Shown: positions 6,172 to 12,576 of the stretch, one piece after another
How positions within the stretch are numbered: position 1 is the first letter of the stretch
Layout: each line of letters begins with the position of its first letter
NCBI GenBank assembly: GCA_002344885.1
Contig: DDUQ01000114.1
Coordinates: 1 to 14,397, forward strand
Direction: 5' to 3'
DNA: 14,397 bases
Source of the DNA: Comamonadaceae bacterium UBA2334
Lineage (GTDB): Bacteria; Pseudomonadota; Gammaproteobacteria; Burkholderiales; Burkholderiaceae_C
Position numbers and translations under genes: made by a program
Notes under the pieces: generated by a model
Databases searched by the model: none
Told to the model about the DNA's origin: nothing
Seen by the model: the letters and a program-made list of their open reading frames with translations, nothing else

Positions 6172-6204
6172 CACGTGTTTTTCCCGCACTGACAACCAAC
6201 CGCC

Positions 6205-7101
6205 ATGGACCCGCTGCACACCACATCGTGGGACTGGATCAAGAGTTTTGTGGCCGTGGCCGAACAGGGTTCTGTGCTGGCTGCTGCGCAGCACCTGCAA
6301 ACCAACCCAGCCACCGTGAGCCGCCAGATTGCATCACTTGAAAAGTCACTGGGTGTGGAGCTGTTTGTGCGCAGCCGCCAGGGCATGCAGCCCACCTTGC
6401 CCGCCATGCAGTTCCTGGAGCCGGCGCGTGCCATGCACGCCGCCATGCACCGGCTGAGCCTGGGTGCAGCGGCCAAAGACGCGCAGGTGCAGGGCGTGGT
6501 GCGCATCAGTGTGAGCGTGACCCTGGCGCACTTCGTGCTGCCCGAGCTGCTGGACGTGTTCCGCAGCCAGCACAGCGGCATTCATTTTGAAGTCACCGCC
6601 ACCGATTCGGTCAGCAACCTGTCTCAGCGCGAGGCGGACATTGCCATCCGGCTGCTACAGCCCAAACAGAAAGACCTGATTGCCAAACGCGTGGGCCACC
6701 TTGACATCGGCCTGTTTGCAAGCCAGCGTTACATCGCCCGGCGCGGCATGCCAAAAATGGAGCCTGGCAGCCTGATGCAGCACGACTTCATCGATGTCGC
6801 ACCGCAACACGGCCTGCGCGAGGGGTTTGCCAAGGCCGGCCTCCCCCAGTTGGCCGAACGCATCGCGTGCACCACCACCGACCATGCCAATGCCTGGCAC
6901 ATGCTGCGTGCCGGCATCGGCATTGGCACAGGTCTGTCCATTCTGGCCGAGCGCGACAGCCAGGTCGTCCCGGTGCTGCCAGAGGCCACGCTGCCCCGGT
7001 TTCCTGTGTGGCTGGTGACGCACCGTGAGCTGAAAACTCAACCCCGGCTGCGGTTGGTAATGGACTACATGACGCAAGCCCTGAAGTCTCTGACCCACTG
7101 A
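6205..7101 (+). CDS. LysR-type transcriptional regulator
   Basis: The 298-residue product has the standard family length. Residues ~10-60 form the winged helix-turn-helix: WIKSFVAVAEQGSVLAAAQH, then TNPATVSRQIASLEKSLGVELF and an R-S-R wing. The C-terminal ~210 residues fit the periplasmic-binding-protein-like effector domain, with VRISVSVTLAHFVLPELLDV near residues 95-115 and an LSQREADIAIRL segment before the second subdomain. The family binds DNA as tetramers and responds to a small effector in the cytoplasm. ATG at 6205 places the helix-turn-helix at the expected distance from the N-terminus; no clear Shine-Dalgarno sequence is present. It is divergent from the DUF4386/SDR/nitroreductase-like operon across a 180-base spacer with dyads, so it most likely controls that operon and itself. 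The effector is unknown. Confidence 0.93.
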   Translation: MDPLHTTSWDWIKSFVAVAEQGSVLAAAQHLQTNPATVSRQIASLEKSLGVELFVRSRQGMQPTLPAMQFLEPARAMHAAMHRLSLGAAAKDAQVQGVVRISVSVTLAHFVLPELLDVFRSQHSGIHFEVTATDSVSNLSQREADIAIRLLQPKQKDLIAKRVGHLDIGLFASQRYIARRGMPKMEPGSLMQHDFIDVAPQHGLREGFAKAGLPQLAERIACTTTDHANAWHMLRAGIGIGTGLSILAERDSQVVPVLPEATLPRFPVWLVTHRELKTQPRLRLVMDYMTQALKSLTH

Positions 7102-7104
7102 CCA

Positions 7105-7118
7105 CCCGCTTTCGCGGG
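7105..7118 (+). terminator. Short hairpin after the lysR gene
   Basis: CCCGC-TTTC-GCGGG forms a 5-bp G+C stem three bases after the LysR stop codon. No T-run follows, so it is at best a weak terminator or mRNA end structure. Confidence 0.3.
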
Positions 7119-7208
7119 CATCGGTCCACACCTCGCACCCCCGGGCAACCCGCAAGCCAATGTGGCTCATCACGCTGTCACAATGGGCATTGCACCCCAT
7201 TTCACACC

Positions 7209-7213
7209 AAGGA
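7209..7213 (+). promoter_or_regulatory. Ribosome binding site deciding the dehalogenase start
   Basis: AAGGA lies five bases before the ATG at 7219. It supports that start over the in-frame GTG at 7162 and the ATG at 7183. Confidence 0.65.
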
Positions 7214-7218
7214 CACCG

Positions 7219-8142
7219 ATGACCTGGATGAACGGTTTTGAACACCGCAGCTTCGATTTGCCCGACTCCCTGGCTGCTGCCCGCGTGGGTGGCAACCCCG
7301 ATGGCCCTGCGCTGGTGCTGCTGCACGGCTTTCCTCAAACGCATGTGATGTGGCACCGTGTGGCACAGGCACTGAAGGAACAGTTCTTCATCGTCATGCC
7401 CGATTTGCGCGGCTATGGCGATTCGGCCCTGAAGCCCGGCGTGAGCGAAGTGCCCGACCACAGCCAGCACAGCAAACGCGCCATGGCGCAGGATGTGCTG
7501 GGCGTGCTGGACCAGTTGGGCATTGACCGCTTCTTCCTGTGCGGCCACGACCGGGGTGGCCGCGTGGCGCACCGCCTGGCACTGGACTGGCCCACGCGGG
7601 TCAAGGCGCTGTGCGTGATTGACATCTGCCCCACGCTGGACATGTACGCCCGCACCGACATGGACTTTGCCCGCGCCTACTACCACTGGTTCCACCTGAT
7701 TCAGCCCGCGCCGCTGCCCGAAAACATGATTGGCGACAACCGGCTGGCCTACCTGCACCACAAACTGGGGGGGTGGGGCACCGGGGGCATGGCACACATC
7801 GAGCCCGAGGCCCTGGCCGAATACGAACGCTGCTTCTGCCGCCCCGAGGCGGTGCACAGCGCCTGCGAAGACTACCGGGCCAGCGCCTGCATTGACCTGG
7901 AGCACGACCGCACCAGCCGCGCGCGCAACGACAAAATCGTGTGCAACACGCTGGTACTGTGGGGCGAGCGGGGCGTGGTCAACCGCATGTTCAACCCGGT
8001 GGCCCTTTGGCAAGCCCAATGCAGCGGCGAGGTCACCGGTGAAACGCTGCCGGCGGGACACTTCATACCGGAAGAGTTGCCGGAGACCACCGCCTGGGCA
8101 CTGAACGACTATTTGATTGGGCCCACCCGGTTGAAACCATGA
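7219..8142 (+). CDS. Haloacetate (fluoroacetate-type) dehalogenase, alpha/beta hydrolase fold
   Basis: The 307-residue product matches fluoroacetate dehalogenases, which hydrolyse the carbon-halogen bond of haloacetates to glycolate and halide in the cytoplasm. HGFPQTHVMW (36-45) is the oxyanion region and DLRGYGDSALKPG (62-74) follows. GHDRGGR (109-115) contains the nucleophile Asp111 with carboxylate-binding Arg112 and Arg115. The acid is Asp135 (VIDICPT) and the base is His281. The halide pocket His156-Trp157 and Tyr219 is also present. Numbering is shifted by 0 or 1 from the well-studied Rhodopseudomonas RPA1163 enzyme (D110, R111, R114, D134, H155, W156, Y219, H280, as I recall them). 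The start at 7219 is chosen by AAGGA at 7209-7213. The gene lies downstream of lysR, same strand, 117 bases away, with no transporter beside it. It could instead act on chloroacetate or be a related epoxide hydrolase, though epoxide hydrolases have a Tyr pair in place of the His-Trp-Tyr pocket. Confidence 0.87.
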   Translation: MTWMNGFEHRSFDLPDSLAAARVGGNPDGPALVLLHGFPQTHVMWHRVAQALKEQFFIVMPDLRGYGDSALKPGVSEVPDHSQHSKRAMAQDVLGVLDQLGIDRFFLCGHDRGGRVAHRLALDWPTRVKALCVIDICPTLDMYARTDMDFARAYYHWFHLIQPAPLPENMIGDNRLAYLHHKLGGWGTGGMAHIEPEALAEYERCFCRPEAVHSACEDYRASACIDLEHDRTSRARNDKIVCNTLVLWGERGVVNRMFNPVALWQAQCSGEVTGETLPAGHFIPEELPETTAWALNDYLIGPTRLKP

Positions 8143-8184
8143 CAATACGGCCTGCGCACGTGCCCCGGACAGCCCTACTGCCTC

Positions 8185-9459
8185 ATGACATCAACGCAAG
8201 CTGACGCCATCCCGATTGACCCATCCCAGTTGCAGCCGGGTGTGTACGTCTGGCTCGACATGAAGTGGATGGATCACCCGTTCCTGACCAACCGCTTCAT
8301 GGTCAGCAAGGATGCCGATGTGGCCGTCATCCAGTCACTCGGCGCAGAAGGCCATCTGTATTACCTGCCCGCCAAAAGCACGGTCGAACCTTTGCCGCTG
8401 GGCAGTATGCTGCCTGCCGCCGATGACACCAACGAAGCCCAGCAGTTGCAGCTGGCTCTCGAGCTTGAACGACAACGTCTGGCGATGGCCAGGCGGGACC
8501 GCATACGCCAGGTCAAAGATGCGGCCGCCCGAGCCGACAGAGCCTGGGAATCTGCGGCCAGTGCCACCAGGGAGGCGCTGGGCACATTGGCACGCTCGCC
8601 GCGCATGGCAGCCAAGCATCTGGAGAACCTGTCCAAGGAAACTGCTGCTGCCATCAGTTCAGGGCCGCAAGCGCTGCTGCACCTGTTGGGCCCGAAGGAA
8701 GACCAAGGGCCGCAGTTCCACGCCCTGAACGTCATGACGCTGTGCATGCTGCTGGGCAAAAAGCTCGGGCTGTCCGAGCAGGAACTGACCGACCTGTCCA
8801 TGGCCGCACTGGCACACGACGCGGGGAAGGCAGCCATTCCATTGTCCATCCTGAAGAACGGACAACGCAAAAAACACGAGGAAGACCACTACCGACTGCA
8901 CGTCAAACACAGCGTTGAACTGGCCAGGGAGTCAGGTGTGTTCACGCGCAAGGCCATCGAAATGATCGAGCAACACCACGAAGCGGTCGATGGATCGGGC
9001 TGGCCCAAACACATCACTGACATGAGCGTGGGCTCGCGCATTCTGGCCATGTGCAACCGGTATGACCGGCTGTGTTCGCCCGAATCGCCGGACCACACAC
9101 CGCTCATGCCGTCTGAAGCACTCGCACACATGCTCCGTCAGGAAGGCAGCAAATACGATGCGCAAATGCTGGCCACGCTGATCAAGCTGCTGGGCGTTTA
9201 CCCGCCTGGAACCGTGGTCAGGCTCAACGACAACAGCCTGGCCTTGGTGGTGTCGCCCGGCCAGTCCATCCAGCGCCCGCAGGTCTTGCTGTACGCGCCC
9301 GATGTCGGTGAGGTGGACGCACCACTGCTGGATCTGGCCCGCTCCCCCGACCTGTCGGTGGTGGAGACCATTCGACCCGTCACCCTGCCCCCGGAAGTGT
9401 TGCAATGGCTCAACCCGCAAAAGCGCCTGGCCTGCTTCTTTTCAGTGGAAGAAGCCTGA
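8185..9459 (+). CDS. DUF3391 / HD-GYP-like domain protein, first copy
   Basis: The 424-residue product has an N-terminal DUF3391-type domain (~9-65: IDPSQLQPGVYVWLDMKWMD then HPF). An Ala/Arg/Gln-rich helical linker follows (~83-165), then an HD-GYP-like domain (~175-345) and a C-terminal tail with LLGVYPPGTVVRLND. HD-GYP proteins usually degrade cyclic di-GMP. Seen here: His179, HDAGK with His211-Asp212-Lys215, His239 (LHVKHS), His264-His265-Glu266, and GSGWP (270-274) where the signature has GYP. At the last metal ligand the usual Asp of A-D-x-F-D-A-L is Asn291 (CNRYDRL), and the RPYR loop is missing. Catalysis is therefore doubtful and a binding or sensory role is possible. It starts 42 bases after the dehalogenase and 75 bases before its paralogue. 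No obvious Shine-Dalgarno sequence precedes the ATG at 8185. Confidence 0.82.
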   Translation: MTSTQADAIPIDPSQLQPGVYVWLDMKWMDHPFLTNRFMVSKDADVAVIQSLGAEGHLYYLPAKSTVEPLPLGSMLPAADDTNEAQQLQLALELERQRLAMARRDRIRQVKDAAARADRAWESAASATREALGTLARSPRMAAKHLENLSKETAAAISSGPQALLHLLGPKEDQGPQFHALNVMTLCMLLGKKLGLSEQELTDLSMAALAHDAGKAAIPLSILKNGQRKKHEEDHYRLHVKHSVELARESGVFTRKAIEMIEQHHEAVDGSGWPKHITDMSVGSRILAMCNRYDRLCSPESPDHTPLMPSEALAHMLRQEGSKYDAQMLATLIKLLGVYPPGTVVRLNDNSLALVVSPGQSIQRPQVLLYAPDVGEVDAPLLDLARSPDLSVVETIRPVTLPPEVLQWLNPQKRLACFFSVEEA

Positions 9460-9534
9460 CGGGCGGCAGAACGGTTATAAGTATTCCCTTTGAAGCGCAC
9501 CGACTGATCGCACACACCGACCAACATCCCGAAC

Positions 9535-10818
9535 ATGTGGAGCAAACCCGGACAACCTGTACCCATCGACCCGTCACAGGTCGTGGTCGGCCTGTATATC
9601 TGGCTGGATGTGCGGTGGGACGAACACCCCTTCCTGTCCAATCGTCTGATGGTGAAGACCGCCAAAGACGTGGCCGTCATCCAGTCGCTGGACGTCAAAG
9701 GGCGGCTCTACTGCCACCCCGACAAGAGCAGCGTGCCGGTGCCCGCCCTGGTCGTGGCTACACCGTCTGTGGATGCCGAAGCGCAAGCTGCAGCCGAGCA
9801 GGCAGCGGCGCTCGCGGCCGAACTGAAGCAGGCTGAGGCCGCCAAAAAAGAAAAACGCCAACGCCAGAAAGATGCGGCCGTCCGCGCCGACCGCGCCTGG
9901 GAAAACGCGGCACGCAACACCAAAGAAGCTTTGCTCACACTCAACCGCTCACCCAAGGCTGCGGGCGAGCAAATCGCCGCGCTGTCCAAGGAAACAGCGG
10001 CCTCCATTGCCAGCGGGCAGGAGATCCTGCTGCACCTGCTGGGCGACAAAAAAGACCAGGGCCCGCAGTTTCACGCACTGAACGTGCTCACCCTGTGCAT
10101 GCTGGTGGGCAAAAAAGTGGGGTTGACCGAACGCGAATTGGCCGACCTGGCCATGGGTGCACTGGCCCATGACGCGGGCAAGATTCAGGTACCACCGGCC
10201 ATTCTCAAGAACCCCAGCCGCAAGAAACACGAAGAAGACTTTTACCGCCAGCACGTGATGTTCAGTGTGCAGCTGGCATCGGCATCGGGGGCTTTCACAC
10301 GCGAAGCGCTCGGCATCATTGCCGACCATCACGAAGCCGCCAACGGCACAGGCTGGCCCCGAGGACGTCGCGATTCGAGCCGCAGCGCGCGCATCCTGGC
10401 CGCTGTCAACCGCTACGACAACCTGTGCACACCCGAAGCGGTGGGTGTGGACCCGTTGATGCCTGCTGAAGCGTTGGCCCGCATGTTCAAGGTCGAGGGT
10501 GCACAGTTCGATACTGCCATCCTCAGCTCACTCATCAAACTGCTGGGCATCTACCCACCCGGCACGGTGGTGCAACTCAATGACGGCTCACTGGCATTGG
10601 TCGTGGCACCGGGCCCCGAGAGCCTTCGCCCGCAGGTGCTGGTTTACACACCCGAGATCGCCAAGGACGAGGCACCCACCATCGAGTTGCACACCGAACC
10701 CGATTTGAAGATCACCGAAGCCATTCGCCCCTCGACCTTGCCACCTGATGTGTTGGCCTGGTTGAACCCGCAGCAAAGGCTGTCTTACTTTTTCTCGGTC
10801 GAAAGCGCCAGGGCCTGA
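9535..10818 (+). CDS. DUF3391 / HD-GYP-like domain protein, second copy (paralogue)
   Basis: The 427-residue product repeats the architecture of its upstream neighbour: DUF3391-type domain (~9-65), a very Ala/Lys/Gln-rich likely coiled-coil linker (~78-165), an HD-GYP-like domain (~176-346) and the same C-terminal tail. Over the 45 residues ending at the HD motif Lys (172-216 here) I count 36 identical to the upstream copy, while the linkers barely align. Retained: His180, His212-Asp213-Lys216, His240, His265-His266-Glu267. Altered: HHEAANGTGWP in place of HHERxDGxGYP, so GYP is GWP and the preceding Asp is Asn270; Asn292 (VNRYDNL) replaces the usual metal-ligand Asp. This copy is thus slightly further from the canonical form than the first. 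The ATG at 9535 has no visible Shine-Dalgarno sequence. Probably co-transcribed with the first copy after local duplication; function as a c-di-GMP hydrolase is uncertain. Confidence 0.82.
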   Translation: MWSKPGQPVPIDPSQVVVGLYIWLDVRWDEHPFLSNRLMVKTAKDVAVIQSLDVKGRLYCHPDKSSVPVPALVVATPSVDAEAQAAAEQAAALAAELKQAEAAKKEKRQRQKDAAVRADRAWENAARNTKEALLTLNRSPKAAGEQIAALSKETAASIASGQEILLHLLGDKKDQGPQFHALNVLTLCMLVGKKVGLTERELADLAMGALAHDAGKIQVPPAILKNPSRKKHEEDFYRQHVMFSVQLASASGAFTREALGIIADHHEAANGTGWPRGRRDSSRSARILAAVNRYDNLCTPEAVGVDPLMPAEALARMFKVEGAQFDTAILSSLIKLLGIYPPGTVVQLNDGSLALVVAPGPESLRPQVLVYTPEIAKDEAPTIELHTEPDLKITEAIRPSTLPPDVLAWLNPQQRLSYFFSVESARA

Positions 10819-10901
10819 GGGTTGTGAACGCAGGCGCACCTGCCTGCCGCAGCGTTCAGCGCCCCATCAGCGCACCCCTGACGGGTTGCGCGCCCTGTTG
10901 C

Positions 10902-10906
10902 GGAGG
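10902..10906 (+). promoter_or_regulatory. Ribosome binding site of the glutamate-synthase-like gene
   Basis: GGAGG lies five bases before the ATG at 10912 and is the clearest ribosome site in the window, supporting this start. Confidence 0.65.
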
Positions 10907-10911
10907 TCGCC

Positions 10912-12555
10912 ATGCTGCATTTGCTTGATCGCATCTACCCGGTTCGGTACACCGTTTTCGGCCTGGCGACCCTGGTTTGCCTGTGGAGCACCGTCTCGCT
11001 GCTGACCACGCCCTCGGCCTGGATCGGTGCGACATGGGTCGTGTCCGGCGCACTCACCCTCATCGGGTTGCGCGACATCACCCAGACCTTCAGTGCGGTG
11101 CGCCGCAACTACCCCATCATCGGGCACATCCGATTCATGCTGGAAAAAATCCGGCCTGAAATCCGGCAGTACTTCATTGAAAGCGACACCGAGGCCACGC
11201 CGTTTTCCCGCTCGCAGCGCAGCCTTGTCTACGCCCGCGCCAAAGGCGAAACCGACAAACGCCCTTTCGGCACCCAACTCGATGTCCGCGCAGCAGGCTA
11301 CGAATGGATCAACCATTCACTGGCCCCAACGGTGCTGAGCAGCCACGACTTTCGCATCGACATCGGTGGCCCGGACTGCGTGCAACCCTATTCGGCCAGC
11401 GTATTCAACATCTCGGCCATGAGCTTCGGCGCGCTCAGCGCCAACGCCATACAGGCCCTGAACGCGGGTGCCAAACGGGGCGGGTTTGCACACGACACCG
11501 GAGAGGGTTCCATTTCCCGATGGCACCGCCTGCATGGCGGCGACCTGATCTGGGAAATCGGATCAGGCTACTTCGGTTGCCGCCATGACGACGGCAGCTT
11601 CAACCCCGATCGGTTCTGCACCCACGCGCAGGATGCACAGGTGAAGATGATCGAGCTCAAGCTAAGCCAGGGCGCCAAGCCTGGTCACGGCGGCGTGCTG
11701 CCGGGCCCCAAAGTCACCGCCGAAATTGCCGAAGCACGCGGCGTGCCCATCGGTACTGACTGCGTCTCCCCGGCTGCGCACAGCGCATTTGCCACACCGC
11801 TGGAACTGATGCTGTTCATGGCCCGCTTGCGGGATCTGTCAGGTGGCAAACCGGTCGGCTTCAAGCTGTGCATCGGCCATCCATGGGAATGGTTCGGCAT
11901 GGTCAAAGCCATGCTGGCTTCTGGCATCACACCAGACTTCATCGTGGTGGACGGCTCGGAAGGCGGTACGGGTGCTGCGCCACTCGAGTTCACCGACCAC
12001 GTGGGCGTGCCGCTGCAGGAAGGCCTGCGACTGGTGCACAACACGCTGGTGGGTGCCGGGTTGCGCGACCGCATCCGCATCGGTTGCGCTGGCAAGGTGG
12101 TCAGCGCGTTCGACATTGCCCGCGCCATGGCCCTGGGTGCCGACTGGTGCAACAGTGCGCGCGGCTTCATGATGGCGCTGGGCTGCATCCAGGCGCAGGC
12201 TTGCCACACCGGCCACTGCCCCACAGGGGTGACCACTCAAGACCCCCAGCGCCAAAAGGCCTTGGACGTCGACAACAAGACGCAACGCGTGTTCAACTTC
12301 CACCAGAACACCCTGGCCGCCTTGCAGGAGTTGGTGCAGGCGGCCGGCCTGACCCACCCCAACCAGATCAGCCCGGCCCACATCGTGCGCCGCATCGACG
12401 GCCAGAACGTGGCCCAGCTCGACCGGCTGCTGCCACGCGTGGCACCCGGTGCTTTGCTGGCAGATGCCGAGTCCATCGCCCGCAACGAATCCCTGCACCC
12501 TGTTTTCAGGCTTTACTGGGGACAGGCCAGCGCCAGCCGTTTCGGTCTGGCGTAA
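10912..12555 (+). CDS. Membrane-anchored FMN-binding glutamate-synthase-family protein
   Basis: The 547-residue product is the stand-alone FMN-binding synthase domain of the glutamate synthase family. Two hydrophobic segments (~13-31 and ~37-53) form a likely N-terminal membrane hairpin. The barrel follows, with FNISAMSFGALSANAI (165-180), LKLSQGAKPGHGG (249-261) and DGSEGGTGAAP (347-357), all family FMN/substrate segments. Cys425, Cys431 and Cys436 (CIQAQACHTGHC) have the Cys-x5-Cys-x4-Cys spacing of the glutamate synthase [3Fe-4S] cluster. The glutaminase domain and the NADPH-handling beta subunit are both absent here and next door. The protein therefore cannot work as ordinary GOGAT alone; ammonia-dependent glutamate synthesis or another FMN redox reaction at the membrane is possible. 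GGAGG at 10902-10906 supports the ATG. It follows the second HD-GYP-like gene by 93 bases and converges on the EF-G-like gene. Confidence 0.88.
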   Translation: MLHLLDRIYPVRYTVFGLATLVCLWSTVSLLTTPSAWIGATWVVSGALTLIGLRDITQTFSAVRRNYPIIGHIRFMLEKIRPEIRQYFIESDTEATPFSRSQRSLVYARAKGETDKRPFGTQLDVRAAGYEWINHSLAPTVLSSHDFRIDIGGPDCVQPYSASVFNISAMSFGALSANAIQALNAGAKRGGFAHDTGEGSISRWHRLHGGDLIWEIGSGYFGCRHDDGSFNPDRFCTHAQDAQVKMIELKLSQGAKPGHGGVLPGPKVTAEIAEARGVPIGTDCVSPAAHSAFATPLELMLFMARLRDLSGGKPVGFKLCIGHPWEWFGMVKAMLASGITPDFIVVDGSEGGTGAAPLEFTDHVGVPLQEGLRLVHNTLVGAGLRDRIRIGCAGKVVSAFDIARAMALGADWCNSARGFMMALGCIQAQACHTGHCPTGVTTQDPQRQKALDVDNKTQRVFNFHQNTLAALQELVQAAGLTHPNQISPAHIVRRIDGQNVAQLDRLLPRVAPGALLADAESIARNESLHPVFRLYWGQASASRFGLA

Positions 12556-12563
12556 CGGCTGGC
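12532..12563. terminator. 10-bp perfect hairpin at the convergent gltB-like / EF-G-like junction
   Basis: Arms GCCAGCCGTT (12532-12541) and AACGGCTGGC (12554-12563) are perfectly complementary around a 12-base loop. The right arm overlaps the TAA stop (12553-12555) of the plus-strand gene, and the EF-G-like gene ends 14 bases beyond. It could serve both convergent transcripts. No T-run follows on either strand. Confidence 0.45.
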
Positions 12564-12576
12564 CCGACCGCGCAGG

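Noticed and set aside
6655..8145. A 496-codon open frame on the minus strand across the lysR and dehalogenase genes
   Set aside because: Its product is His/Gly/Val/Gln-rich with no recognisable domain and runs antisense to two clearly identified genes; it is a by-product of G+C-rich codon bias.
9441..9534. TATAAG (9476-9481) between the two HD-GYP-like genes as an internal promoter
   Set aside because: The -10 match is good, but no acceptable -35 lies 16-18 bases upstream, so I did not list it as a promoter.
10830..10843. GCAGG-CGCA-CCTGC stem after the second HD-GYP-like gene
   Set aside because: Only 5 bp, no T-run, and in a G+C-rich repetitive stretch; too weak to call a terminator.
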